64,000 nucleotides of DNA from assembly GCF_052324685.1 (NCBI RefSeq), contig NW_027506898.1, positions 1,371,501-1,435,500 on the forward strand, given 5' to 3'. The translations under genes and the position numbers were made by a program. Source of the stretch: Brachyhypopomus gauderio (Eukaryota; Chordata; Actinopteri; Gymnotiformes; Hypopomidae). The first letter of the stretch is position 1. Every line of letters begins with the position of its first letter. Shown in pieces: positions 32,057 through 43,242 of this stretch. The notes beneath the pieces were generated by a model. It was not told the DNA's origin, did not search any database, and was given only the letters and a program-made list of their open reading frames with translations.

Positions 32057-32284
32057 TAAAAGATAAGTTCGGATTCTTCTGTTTTGCTGGGTTCACAGAC
32101 CAAGTTAAGCTCAAAGTGACTTGTCTTGAGAGGATGCAAGTTGCAACAACTACAGACAAGGACTTCCAGCAACAAGATATTTAGTTGAGGTATTCGATTT
32201 GGTCAACTGAAAGACACTTTCTGTTTACAGTAGTCTTCAACAATGAAAGCTGGTACAATCCCAGATAAAGAGCATGTAGCAGAA

Positions 32285-32356
32285 AGGTTCCACTGAGAGT
32301 CGAACTCGGATTGCTGGATTCAGAGTCCAGAGTGCTAACCATTACACCATGGAACC
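32285..32356 (-). tRNA. tRNA-Gln (CTG), T-stem mismatch
   Basis: Slot B, C50-A64 mismatch. Confidence 0.88.
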
Positions 32357-32583
32357 TACATGAGACACTTCTGAGTCTTGTTTTGCTGGGTTCACAGACC
32401 AAGTTAAGCTCAAAGTGACTTGTCATGGGAGAATGCAGGTTGCAACAACTACAGACAAGGACTTCCAGCAACAAGATAATTAGTAGAGGTATTTGATTTG
32501 GTCAACTGAAAGACACTTTCTGTTTACAGTAGTCTTCAACAATGAAAGCTGGTACAATCCCAGATAAAGAGCATGTAGCAGAA

Positions 32584-32655
32584 AGGTTCCACCGAGAGTC
32601 GAACTCGGATCACTGGATTCAAAGTCCAGAGTGCTGACCATTACACCATGGAACC
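32584..32655 (-). tRNA. tRNA-Gln (TTG)
   Basis: Slot C, consensus. Confidence 0.95.
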
Positions 32656-32683
32656 CACAGCAAAAGTTGTTTCTAGCAAATGA

Positions 32684-32795
32684 GTTGCTGGATTCAGAGT
32701 CCAGAATGCTAACACCATGGAAACAGCAAATAGGTTTCCAACTTCTCTGCCATTGATTTCAGAGTCTGTTGTGCTTACTACTGCATCACACAACC
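32684..32795 (-). pseudogene. Decayed tRNA-Gln pair
   Basis: Relic has two private changes at CpG sites (CCATTG and CACACAACC). Confidence 0.78.
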
Positions 32796-33050
32796 AAAGA
32801 AATTAGCTTTTGTGAATACTGTTTTGCTGAACACATAGCAAAACATCCTGTCCTGAGACCCTAGCATATTTGGATTTAAATGACTTCACCAATTCTAGGA
32901 TAATCAGAAAGCTGTTTGCCACAAGAACAAGCATGTAAAAATTCTGAAAACAATTCATGAAATATGCTGGAATTATATAGACCGCAAGCATGTGATAGAG
33001 CTTGCATGGAGAAAAGACCTGCAAGCTGGAATCAACACTAATGAATCAAA

Positions 33051-33122
33051 AGGTTCCACTGAGAGTTGAACTCAGATTGCTGGATTCAGAGTCCAGAGTG
33101 CTAACCATTACACCATGGAACC
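33051..33122 (-). tRNA. tRNA-Gln (CTG)
   Basis: Slot A, consensus, AAGTTCGG flank; opens copy 1 of the 4,563-bp super-unit. Confidence 0.96.
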
Positions 33123-33350
33123 TAAAAGATAAGTTCGGATTCTTCTGTTTTGCTGGGTTCACAGACCAAGTTAAGCTCAAAGTGACTTGTCTTGAGAGGA
33201 TGCAAGTTGCAACAACTACAGACAAGGACTTCCAGCAACAAGATATTTAGTTGAGGTATTCGATTTGGTCAACTGAAAGACACTTTCTGTTTACAGTAGT
33301 CTTCAACAATGAAAGCTGGTACAATCCCAGATAAAGAGCATGTAGCAGAA

Positions 33351-33422
33351 AGGTTCCACCGAGAGTCGAACTCGGATTGCTGGATTCAGAGTCCAGAGTG
33401 CTAACCATTACACCATGGAACC
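33351..33422 (-). tRNA. tRNA-Gln (CTG)
   Basis: Slot B, consensus. Confidence 0.95.
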
Positions 33423-33649
33423 TACATGAGACACTTCTGAGTCTTGTTTTGCTGGGTTCACAGACCAAGTTAAGCTCAAAGTGACTTGTCATGGGAGAAT
33501 GCATGTTGCAACAACTACAGACAAGGACTTCCAGCAACAAGATAATTAGTTGAGGTATTTGATTTGGTCAACTGAAAGACACTTTCTGTTTACAGTAGTC
33601 TTCAACAATGAAAGCTGGTACAATCCCAGATAAAGAGCATGTAGCAGAA

Positions 33650-33721
33650 AGGTTCCACCGAGAGTCGAACTCGGATCACTGGATTCAAAGTCCAGAGTGC
33701 TGACCATTACACCATGGAACC
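33650..33721 (-). tRNA. tRNA-Gln (TTG)
   Basis: Slot C, consensus. Confidence 0.95.
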
Positions 33722-33749
33722 CACAGCAAAAGTTGTTTCTAGCAAATGA

Positions 33750-33861
33750 GTTGCTGGATTCAGAGTCCAGAATGCTAACACCATGGAAACAGCAAATAGG
33801 TTTCCAACTTCTCTGCCGTTGATTTCAGAGTCTGTTGTGCTTACTACTGCATCACGCAACC
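33750..33861 (-). pseudogene. Decayed tRNA-Gln pair
   Basis: Common form. Confidence 0.78.
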
Positions 33862-34116
33862 AAAGAAATTAGCTTTTGTGAATACTGTTTTGCTGAACAC
33901 ATAGCAAAACATCCTGTCCTGAGACCCTAGCATATTTGGATTTAAATGACTTCACCAATTCTAGGATAATCAGAAAGCTGTTTGCCACAAGAACAAGCAT
34001 GTAAAAATTCTGAAAACAATTCATGAAATATGCTGGAATTATATAGACCGCAAGCATGTGATAGAGCTTGCATGGAGAAAAGACCTGCAAGCTGGAATCA
34101 ACACTAATGAATCAAA

Positions 34117-34188
34117 AGGTTCCACTGAGAGTTGAACTCAGATTGCTGGATTTAGAGTCCAGAGTGCTAACCATTACACCATGGAACC
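34117..34188 (-). tRNA. Putative amber-suppressor tRNA (CTA)
   Basis: Slot A, stems and TTTT intact; first of three copies spaced 4,563 bp. Confidence 0.88.
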
Positions 34189-34416
34189 TAAAAGATAAGT
34201 TCGGATTCTTCTGTTTTGCTGGGTTCACAGACCAAGTTAAGCTCAAAGTGACTTGTCTTGAGAGGATGCAAGTTGCAACAACTACAGACAAGGACTTCCA
34301 GCAACAAGATATTTAGTTGAGGTATTCGATTTGGTCAACTGAAAGACACTTTCTGTTTACAGTAGTCTTCAACAATGAAAGCTGGTACAATCCCAGATAA
34401 AGAGCATGTAGCAGAA

Positions 34417-34488
34417 AGGTTCCACCGAGAGTCGAACTCGGATTGCTGGATTCAGATTCCAGAGTGCTAATCATTACACCATGGAACC
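34417..34488 (-). tRNA. tRNA-Gln (CTG), altered anticodon and D loops
   Basis: Slot B with C32 to A (loop ATCTGAA) and, only here, the D-loop GG pair changed to GA (AATGATTAGC). Loss of the second G should hurt the D-loop/T-loop contact. Confidence 0.83.
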
Positions 34489-34715
34489 TACATTAGACAT
34501 TTCTGAGTCTTGTTTTGCTGGGTTCACAGACCAAGTTAAGCTCAAAGTGACTTGTCATGGGAGAATGCATGTTGCAACAACTACAGACAAGGACTTCCAG
34601 CAACAAGATAATTAGTTGAGGTATTTGATTTGGTCAACTGAAAGACACTTTCTGTTTACAGTAGTCTTCAACAATGAAAGCTGGTACAATCCCAGATAAA
34701 GAGCATGTAGCAGAA

Positions 34716-34787
34716 AGGTTCCACCGAGCGTCGAACTCGGATCACTGGATTCAAAGTCCAGAGTGCTGACCATTACACCATGGAACC
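34716..34787 (-). tRNA. tRNA-Gln (TTG)
   Basis: Slot C with T60 to G in the T loop (TTCGACG); followed by another slot C instead of a relic pair. Confidence 0.91.
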
Positions 34788-35014
34788 TACATTAGACATT
34801 TCTGAGTCTTGTTTTGCTGGGTTCACAGACCAAGTTAAGCTCAAAGTGACTTGTCATGGGAGAATGCATGTTGCAACAACTACAGACAACGACTTCCAGC
34901 AACAAGATAATTAGTTGAGGTATTTGATTTGGTCAACTGAAAGACACTTTCTGTTTACAGTAGTCTTCAACAATGAAAGCTGGTACAATCCCAGATAAAG
35001 AGCATGTAGCAGAA

Positions 35015-35086
35015 AGGTTCCACCGAGAGTCGAACTCGGATCACTGGATTCAAAGTCCAGAGTGCTGACCATTACACCATGGAACC
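35015..35086 (-). tRNA. tRNA-Gln (TTG)
   Basis: Second slot C of the long unit, consensus. Confidence 0.95.
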
Positions 35087-35114
35087 CACAGCAAAAGTTG
35101 TTTCTAGCAAATGA

Positions 35115-35226
35115 GTTGCTGGATTCAGAGTCCAGAATGCTAACACCATGGAAACAGCAAATAGGTTTCCAACTTCTCTGCCGTTGATTTCAGAGTCTGT
35201 TGTGCTTACTACTGCATCACGCAACC
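35115..35226 (-). pseudogene. Decayed tRNA-Gln pair
   Basis: Common form. Confidence 0.78.
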
Positions 35227-35481
35227 AAAGAAATTAGCTTTTGTGAATACTGTTTTGCTGAACACATAGCAAAACATCCTGTCCTGAGACCCTAGCATAT
35301 TTGGATTTAAATGACTTCACCAATTCTAGGATAATCAGAAAGCTGTTTGCCACAAGAACAAGCATGTAAAAATTCTGAAAACAATTCATGAAATATGCTG
35401 GAATTATATAGACCGCAAGCATGTGATAGAGCTTGCATGGAGAAAAGACCTGCAAGCTGGAATCAACACTAATGAATCAAA

Positions 35482-35553
35482 AGGTTCCACTGAGAGTTGA
35501 ACTCAGATTGCTGGATTCAGAGTCCAGAGTGCTAACCATTACACCATGGAACC
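35482..35553 (-). tRNA. tRNA-Gln (CTG)
   Basis: Slot A, consensus. Confidence 0.96.
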
Positions 35554-35781
35554 TAAAAGATAAGTTCTGATTCTTCTGTTTTGCTGGGTTCACAGACCAA
35601 GTTAAGCTCAAAGTGACTTGTCTTGAGAGGATGCAAGTTGCAACAACTACAGACAAGGACTTCCAGCAACAAGATATTTAGTTGAGGTATTCGATTTGGT
35701 CAACTGAAAGACACTTTCTGTTTACAGTAGTCTTCAACAATGAAAGCTGGTACAATCCCAGATAAAGAGCATGTAGCAGAA

Positions 35782-35853
35782 AGGTTCCACCGAGAGTCGA
35801 ACTCGGATTGCTGGATTCAGAGTCCAGAGTGCTAACCATTACACCATGGAACC
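35782..35853 (-). tRNA. tRNA-Gln (CTG)
   Basis: Slot B, consensus. Confidence 0.95.
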
Positions 35854-36080
35854 TACATGAGACACTTCTGAGTCTTGTTTTGCTGGGTTCACAGACCAAG
35901 TTAAGCTCAAAGTGACTTGTCATGGGAGAATGCAGGTTGCAACAACTACAGACAAGGACTTCCAGCAACAAGATAATTAGTTGAGGTATTTGATTTGGTC
36001 AACTGAAAGACACTTTCTGTTTACAGTAGTCTTCAACAATGAAAGCTGGTACAATCCCAGATAAAGAGCATGTAGCAGAA

Positions 36081-36152
36081 AGGTTCCACCGAGAGTCGAA
36101 CTCGGATCACTGGATTCAAAGTCCAGAGTGCTGACCATTACACCATGGAACC
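36081..36152 (-). tRNA. tRNA-Gln (TTG)
   Basis: Slot C, consensus. Confidence 0.95.
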
Positions 36153-36180
36153 CACAGCAAAAGTTGTTTCTAGCAAATGA

Positions 36181-36292
36181 GTTGCTGGATTCAGAGTCCA
36201 GAATGCTAACACCATGGAAACAGCAAATAGGTTTCCAACTTCTCTGCCGTTGATTTCAGAGTCTGTTGTGCTTACTACTGCATCACGCAACC
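36181..36292 (-). pseudogene. Decayed tRNA-Gln pair
   Basis: Common form. Confidence 0.78.
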
Positions 36293-36547
36293 AAAGAAAT
36301 TAGCTTTTGTGAATACTGTTTTGCTGAACACATAGCAAAACATCCTGTCCTGAGACCCTAGCATATTTGGATTTAAATGACTTCACCAATTCTAGGATAA
36401 TCAGAAAGCTGTTTGCCACAAGAATAAGCATGTAAAAATTCTGAAAACAATTCATGAAATATGCTGGAATTATATAGACCGCAAGCATGTGATAGAGCTT
36501 GCATGGAGAAAAGACCTGCAAGCTGGAATCAACACTAATGAATCAAA

Positions 36548-36619
36548 AGGTTCCACTGAGAGTTGAACTCAGATTGCTGGATTCAGAGTCCAGAGTGCTA
36601 ACCATTACACCATGGAACC
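36548..36619 (-). tRNA. tRNA-Gln (CTG)
   Basis: Slot A, consensus; upstream T run reduced. Confidence 0.95.
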
Positions 36620-36847
36620 TAAAGGATAAGTTCTGATTCTTCTGTTTTGCTGGGTTCACAGACCAAGTTAAGCTCAAAGTGACTTGTCTTGAGAGGATGC
36701 AAGTTGCAACAACTACAGACAAGGACTTCCAGCAACAAGATATTTAGTTGAGGTATTCGATTTGGTCAACTGAAAGACACTTTCTGTTTACAGTAGTCTT
36801 CAACAATGAAAGCTGGTACAATCCCAGATAAAGAGCATGTAGCAGAA

Positions 36848-36919
36848 AGGTTCCACCGAGAGTCGAACTCGGATTGCTGGATTAAGAGTCCAGAGTGCTA
36901 ACCATTACACCATGGAACC
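36848..36919 (-). tRNA. Gln-body tRNA with CTT (Lys) anticodon
   Basis: Slot B with G36 to T: loop CTCTTAA, anticodon CTT, which pairs with AAG (Lys). Every stem pairs and the body is otherwise consensus. If made, it would be charged by whichever synthetase recognises it; the Gln acceptor stem and T discriminator argue against clean Lys identity. Only copy in the window. Confidence 0.85.
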
Positions 36920-37146
36920 TACATGAGACACTTCTGAGTCTTGTTTTGCTGGGTTCACAGACCAAGTTAAGCTCAAAGTGACTTGTCATGGGAGAATGCA
37001 GGTTGCAACAACTACAGACAAGGACTTCCAGCAACAAGATAATTAGTTGAGGTATTTGATTTGGTCAACTGAAAGACACTTTCTGTTTACAGTAGTCTTC
37101 AACAATGAAAGCTGGTACAATCCCAGATAAAGAGCATGTAGCAGAA

Positions 37147-37218
37147 AGGTTCCACCGAGAGTCGAACTCGGATCACTGGATTCAAAGTCCAGAGTGCTGA
37201 CCATTACACCATGGAACC
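37147..37218 (-). tRNA. tRNA-Gln (TTG)
   Basis: Slot C, consensus. Confidence 0.95.
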
Positions 37219-37246
37219 CACAGCAAAAGTTGTTTCTAGCAAATGA

Positions 37247-37358
37247 GTTGCTGGATTCAGAGTCCAGAATGCTAACACCATGGAAACAGCAAATAGGTTT
37301 CCAACTTCTCTGCCGTTGATTTCAGAGTCTGTTGTGCTTACTACTGCATCACGCAACC
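37247..37358 (-). pseudogene. Decayed tRNA-Gln pair
   Basis: Common form. Confidence 0.78.
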
Positions 37359-37613
37359 AAAGAAATTAGCTTTTGTGAATACTGTTTTGCTGAACACATA
37401 GCAAAACATCCTGTCCTGAGACCCTAGCATATTTGGATTTAAATGACTTCACCAATTCTAGGATAATCAGAAAGCTGTTTGCCACAAGAACAAGCATGTA
37501 AAAATTCTGAAAACAATTCATGAAATATGCTGGAATTATATAGACCGCAAGCATGTGATAGAGCTTGCATGGAGAAAAGACCTGCAAGCTGGAATCAACA
37601 CTAATGAATCAAA

Positions 37614-37685
37614 AGGTTCCACTGAGAGTTGAACTCAGATTGCTGGATTCAGAGTCCAGAGTGCTAACCATTACACCATGGAACC
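37614..37685 (-). tRNA. tRNA-Gln (CTG)
   Basis: Slot A, consensus, AAGTTCGG flank. Confidence 0.96.
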
Positions 37686-37913
37686 TAAAAGATAAGTTCG
37701 GATTCTTCTGTTTTGCTGGGTTCACAGACCAAGTTAAGCTCAAAGTGACTTGTCTTGAGAGGATGCAAGTTGCAACAACTACAGACAAGGACTTCCAGCA
37801 ACAAGATATTTAGTTGAGGTATTCGATTTGGTCAACTGAAAGACACTTTCTGTTTACAGTAGTCTTCAACAATGAAAGCTGGTACAATCCCAGATAAAGA
37901 GCATGTAGCAGAA

Positions 37914-37985
37914 AGGTTCCACCGAGAGTCGAACTCGGATTGCTGGATTCAGAGTCCAGAGTGCTAACCATTACACCATGGAACC
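37914..37985 (-). tRNA. tRNA-Gln (CTG)
   Basis: Slot B, consensus. Confidence 0.95.
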
Positions 37986-38212
37986 TACATGAGACACTTC
38001 TGAGTCTTGTTTTGCTGGGTTCACAGACCAAGTTAAGCTCAAAGTGACTTGTCATGGGAGAATGCATGTTGCAACAACTACAGACAAGGACTTCCAGCAA
38101 CAAGATAATTAGTTGAGGTATTTGATTTGGTCAACTGAAAGACACTTTCTGTTTACAGTAGTCTTCAACAATGAAAGCTGGTACAATCCCAGATAAAGAG
38201 CATGTAGCAGAA

Positions 38213-38284
38213 AGGTTCCACCGAGAGTCGAACTCGGATCACTGGATTCAAAGTCCAGAGTGCTGACCATTACACCATGGAACC
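38213..38284 (-). tRNA. tRNA-Gln (TTG)
   Basis: Slot C, consensus. Confidence 0.95.
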
Positions 38285-38312
38285 CACAGCAAAAGTTGTT
38301 TCTAGCAAATGA

Positions 38313-38424
38313 GTTGCTGGATTCAGAGTCCAGAATGCTAACACCATGGAAACAGCAAATAGGTTTCCAACTTCTCTGCCGTTGATTTCAGAGTCTGTTG
38401 TGCTTACTACTGCATCACGCAACC
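38313..38424 (-). pseudogene. Decayed tRNA-Gln pair
   Basis: Common form. Confidence 0.78.
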
Positions 38425-38679
38425 AAAGAAATTAGCTTTTGTGAATACTGTTTTGCTGAACACATAGCAAAACATCCTGTCCTGAGACCCTAGCATATTT
38501 GGATTTAAATGACTTCACCAATTCTAGGATAATCAGAAAGCTGTTTGCCACAAGAACAAGCATGTAAAAATTCTGAAAACAATTCATGAAATATGCTGGA
38601 ATTATATAGACCGCAAGCATGTGATAGAGCTTGCATGGAGAAAAGACCTGCAAGCTGGAATCAACACTAATGAATCAAA

Positions 38680-38751
38680 AGGTTCCACTGAGAGTTGAAC
38701 TCAGATTGCTGGATTTAGAGTCCAGAGTGCTAACCATTACACCATGGAACC
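38680..38751 (-). tRNA. Putative amber-suppressor tRNA (CTA)
   Basis: Slot A; second 4,563-bp copy. Confidence 0.88.
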
Positions 38752-38979
38752 TAAAAGATAAGTTCGGATTCTTCTGTTTTGCTGGGTTCACAGACCAAGT
38801 TAAGCTCAAAGTGACTTGTCTTGAGAGGATGCAAGTTGCAACAACTACAGACAAGGACTTCCAGCAACAAGATATTTAGTTGAGGTATTCGATTTGGTCA
38901 ACTGAAAGACACTTTCTGTTTACAGTAGTCTTCAACAATGAAAGCTGGTACAATCCCAGATAAAGAGCATGTAGCAGAA

Positions 38980-39051
38980 AGGTTCCACCGAGAGTCGAAC
39001 TCGGATTGCTGGATTCAGATTCCAGAGTGCTAACCATTACACCATGGAACC
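38980..39051 (-). tRNA. tRNA-Gln (CTG), C32A loop
   Basis: Slot B, loop ATCTGAA; D loop normal. Confidence 0.9.
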
Positions 39052-39278
39052 TACATTAGACATTTCTGAGTCTTGTTTTGCTGGGTTCACAGACCAAGTT
39101 AAGCTCAAAGTGACTTGTCATGGGAGAATGCATGTTGCAACAACTACAGACAAGGACTTCCAGCAACAAGATAATTAGTTGAGGTATTTGATTTGGTCAA
39201 CTGAAAGACACTTTCTGTTTACAGTAGTCTTCAACAATGAAAGCTGGTACAATCCCAGATAAAGAGCATGTAGCAGAA

Positions 39279-39350
39279 AGGTTCCACCGAGCGTCGAACT
39301 CGGATCACTGGATTCAAAGTCCAGAGTGCTGACCATTACACCATGGAACC
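39279..39350 (-). tRNA. tRNA-Gln (TTG)
   Basis: Slot C with T60 to G. Confidence 0.91.
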
Positions 39351-39577
39351 TACATTAGACATTTCTGAGTCTTGTTTTGCTGGGTTCACAGACCAAGTTA
39401 AGCTCAAAGTGACTTGTCATGGGAGAATGCATGTTGCAACAACTACAGACAACGACTTCCAGCAACAAGATAATTAGTTGAGGTATTTGATTTGGTCAAC
39501 TGAAAGACACTTTCTGTTTACAGTAGTCTTCAACAATGAAAGCTGGTACAATCCCAGATAAAGAGCATGTAGCAGAA

Positions 39578-39649
39578 AGGTTCCACCGAGAGTCGAACTC
39601 GGATCACTGGATTCAAAGTCCAGAGTGCTGACCATTACACCATGGAACC
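39578..39649 (-). tRNA. tRNA-Gln (TTG)
   Basis: Second slot C of the long unit, consensus. Confidence 0.95.
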
Positions 39650-39677
39650 CACAGCAAAAGTTGTTTCTAGCAAATGA

Positions 39678-39789
39678 GTTGCTGGATTCAGAGTCCAGAA
39701 TGCTAACACCATGGAAACAGCAAATAGGTTTCCAACTTCTCTGCCGTTGATTTCAGAGTCTGTTGTGCTTACTACTGCATCACGCAACC
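39678..39789 (-). pseudogene. Decayed tRNA-Gln pair
   Basis: Common form. Confidence 0.78.
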
Positions 39790-40044
39790 AAAGAAATTAG
39801 CTTTTGTGAATACTGTTTTGCTGAACACATAGCAAAACATCCTGTCCTGAGACCCTAGCATATTTGGATTTAAATGACTTCACCAATTCTAGGATAATCA
39901 GAAAGCTGTTTGCCACAAGAACAAGCATGTAAAAATTCTGAAAACAATTCATGAAATATGCTGGAATTATATAGACCGCAAGCATGTGATAGAGCTTGCA
40001 TGGAGAAAAGACCTGCAAGCTGGAATCAACACTAATGAATCAAA

Positions 40045-40116
40045 AGGTTCCACTGAGAGTTGAACTCAGATTGCTGGATTCAGAGTCCAGAGTGCTAACC
40101 ATTACACCATGGAACC
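40045..40116 (-). tRNA. tRNA-Gln (CTG)
   Basis: Slot A, consensus. Confidence 0.96.
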
Positions 40117-40344
40117 TAAAAGATAAGTTCTGATTCTTCTGTTTTGCTGGGTTCACAGACCAAGTTAAGCTCAAAGTGACTTGTCTTGAGAGGATGCAAG
40201 TTGCAACAACTACAGACAAGGACTTCCAGCAACAAGATATTTAGTTGAGGTATTCGATTTGGTCAACTGAAAGACACTTTCTGTTTACAGTAGTCTTCAA
40301 CAATGAAAGCTGGTACAATCCCAGATAAAGAGCATGTAGCAGAA

Positions 40345-40416
40345 AGGTTCCACCGAGAGTCGAACTCGGATTGCTGGATTCAGAGTCCAGAGTGCTAACC
40401 ATTACACCATGGAACC
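40345..40416 (-). tRNA. tRNA-Gln (CTG)
   Basis: Slot B, consensus. Confidence 0.95.
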
Positions 40417-40643
40417 TACATGAGACACTTCTGAGTCTTGTTTTGCTGGGTTCACAGACCAAGTTAAGCTCAAAGTGACTTGTCATGGGAGAATGCAGGT
40501 TGCAACAACTACAGACAAGGACTTCCAGCAACAAGATAATTAGTTGAGGTATTTGATTTGGTCAACTGAAAGACACTTTCTGTTTACAGTAGTCTTCAAC
40601 AATGAAAGCTGGTACAATCCCAGATAAAGAGCATGTAGCAGAA

Positions 40644-40715
40644 AGGTTCCACCGAGAGTCGAACTCGGATCACTGGATTCAAAGTCCAGAGTGCTGACCA
40701 TTACACCATGGAACC
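40644..40715 (-). tRNA. tRNA-Gln (TTG)
   Basis: Slot C, consensus. Confidence 0.95.
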
Positions 40716-40743
40716 CACAGCAAAAGTTGTTTCTAGCAAATGA

Positions 40744-40855
40744 GTTGCTGGATTCAGAGTCCAGAATGCTAACACCATGGAAACAGCAAATAGGTTTCCA
40801 ACTTCTCTGCCGTTGATTTCAGAGTCTGTTGTGCTTACTACTGCATCACGCAACC
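40744..40855 (-). pseudogene. Decayed tRNA-Gln pair
   Basis: Common form. Confidence 0.78.
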
Positions 40856-41110
40856 AAAGAAATTAGCTTTTGTGAATACTGTTTTGCTGAACACATAGCA
40901 AAACATCCTGTCCTGAGACCCTAGCATATTTGGATTTAAATGACTTCACCAATTCTAGGATAATCAGAAAGCTGTTTGCCACAAGAATAAGCATGTAAAA
41001 ATTCTGAAAACAATTCATGAAATATGCTGGAATTATATAGACCGCAAGCATGTGATAGAGCTTGCATGGAGAAAAGACCTGCAAGCTGGAATCAACACTA
41101 ATGAATCAAA

Positions 41111-41182
41111 AGGTTCCACTGAGAGTTGAACTCAGATTGCTGGATTCAGAGTCCAGAGTGCTAACCATTACACCATGGAACC
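41111..41182 (-). tRNA. tRNA-Gln (CTG)
   Basis: Slot A, consensus; upstream T run reduced. Confidence 0.95.
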
Positions 41183-41410
41183 TAAAGGATAAGTTCTGAT
41201 TCTTCTGTTTTGCTGGGTTCACAGACCAAGTTAAGCTCAAAGTGACTTGTCTTGAGAGGATGCAAGTTGCAACAACTACAGACAAGGACTTCCAGCAACA
41301 AGATATTTAGTTGAGGTATTCGATTTGGTCAACTGAAAGACACTTTCTGTTTACAGTAGTCTTCAACAATGAAAGCTGGTACAATCCCAGATAAAGAGCA
41401 TGTAGCAGAA

Positions 41411-41482
41411 AGGTTCCACCGAGAGTCGAACTCGGATTGCTGGATTCAGAGTCCAGAGTGCTAACCATTACACCATGGAACC
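41411..41482 (-). tRNA. tRNA-Gln (CTG)
   Basis: Slot B, consensus; equivalent of the CTT gene at 36848 but with normal CTG. Confidence 0.95.
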
Positions 41483-41709
41483 TACATGAGACACTTCTGA
41501 GTCTTGTTTTGCTGGGTTCACAGACCAAGTTAAGCTCAAAGTGACTTGTCATGGGAGAATGCAGGTTGCAACAACTACAGACAAGGACTTCCAGCAACAA
41601 GATAATTAGTTGAGGTATTTGATTTGGTCAACTGAAAGACACTTTCTGTTTACAGTAGTCTTCAACAATGAAAGCTGGTACAATCCCAGATAAAGAGCAT
41701 GTAGCAGAA

Positions 41710-41781
41710 AGGTTCCACCGAGAGTCGAACTCGGATCACTGGATTCAAAGTCCAGAGTGCTGACCATTACACCATGGAACC
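41710..41781 (-). tRNA. tRNA-Gln (TTG)
   Basis: Slot C, consensus. Confidence 0.95.
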
Positions 41782-41809
41782 CACAGCAAAAGTTGTTTCT
41801 AGCAAATGA

Positions 41810-41921
41810 GTTGCTGGATTCAGAGTCCAGAATGCTAACACCATGGAAACAGCAAATAGGTTTCCAACTTCTCTGCCGTTGATTTCAGAGTCTGTTGTGC
41901 TTACTACTGCATCACGCAACC
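41810..41921 (-). pseudogene. Decayed tRNA-Gln pair
   Basis: Common form. Confidence 0.78.
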
Positions 41922-42176
41922 AAAGAAATTAGCTTTTGTGAATACTGTTTTGCTGAACACATAGCAAAACATCCTGTCCTGAGACCCTAGCATATTTGGA
42001 TTTAAATGACTTCACCAATTCTAGGATAATCAGAAAGCTGTTTGCCACAAGAACAAGCATGTAAAAATTCTGAAAACAATTCATGAAATATGCTGGAATT
42101 ATATAGACCGCAAGCATGTGATAGAGCTTGCATGGAGAAAAGACCTGCAAGCTGGAATCAACACTAATGAATCAAA

Positions 42177-42248
42177 AGGTTCCACTGAGAGTTGAACTCA
42201 GATTGCTGGATTCAGAGTCCAGAGTGCTAACCATTACACCATGGAACC
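42177..42248 (-). tRNA. tRNA-Gln (CTG)
   Basis: Slot A, consensus, AAGTTCGG flank. Confidence 0.96.
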
Positions 42249-42476
42249 TAAAAGATAAGTTCGGATTCTTCTGTTTTGCTGGGTTCACAGACCAAGTTAA
42301 GCTCAAAGTGACTTGTCTTGAGAGGATGCAAGTTGCAACAACTACAGACAAGGACTTCCAGCAACAAGATATTTAGTTGAGGTATTCGATTTGGTCAACT
42401 GAAAGACACTTTCTGTTTACAGTAGTCTTCAACAATGAAAGCTGGTACAATCCCAGATAAAGAGCATGTAGCAGAA

Positions 42477-42548
42477 AGGTTCCACCGAGAGTCGAACTCG
42501 GATTGCTGGATTCAGAGTCCAGAGTGCTAACCATTACACCATGGAACC
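42477..42548 (-). tRNA. tRNA-Gln (CTG)
   Basis: Slot B, consensus. Confidence 0.95.
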
Positions 42549-42775
42549 TACATGAGACACTTCTGAGTCTTGTTTTGCTGGGTTCACAGACCAAGTTAAG
42601 CTCAAAGTGACTTGTCATGGGAGAATGCATGTTGCAACAACTACAGACAAGGACTTCCAGCAACAAGATAATTAGTTGAGGTATTTGATTTGGTCAACTG
42701 AAAGACACTTTCTGTTTACAGTAGTCTTCAACAATGAAAGCTGGTACAATCCCAGATAAAGAGCATGTAGCAGAA

Positions 42776-42847
42776 AGGTTCCACCGAGAGTCGAACTCGG
42801 ATCACTGGATTCAAAGTCCAGAGTGCTGACCATTACACCATGGAACC
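42776..42847 (-). tRNA. tRNA-Gln (TTG)
   Basis: Slot C, consensus. Confidence 0.95.
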
Positions 42848-42875
42848 CACAGCAAAAGTTGTTTCTAGCAAATGA

Positions 42876-42987
42876 GTTGCTGGATTCAGAGTCCAGAATG
42901 CTAACACCATGGAAACAGCAAATAGGTTTCCAACTTCTCTGCCGTTGATTTCAGAGTCTGTTGTGCTTACTACTGCATCACGCAACC
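42876..42987 (-). pseudogene. Decayed tRNA-Gln pair
   Basis: Common form. Confidence 0.78.
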
Positions 42988-43242
42988 AAAGAAATTAGCT
43001 TTTGTGAATACTGTTTTGCTGAACACATAGCAAAACATCCTGTCCTGAGACCCTAGCATATTTGGATTTAAATGACTTCACCAATTCTAGGATAATCAGA
43101 AAGCTGTTTGCCACAAGAACAAGCATGTAAAAATTCTGAAAACAATTCATGAAATATGCTGGAATTATATAGACCGCAAGCATGTGATAGAGCTTGCATG
43201 GAGAAAAGACCTGCAAGCTGGAATCAACACTAATGAATCAAA

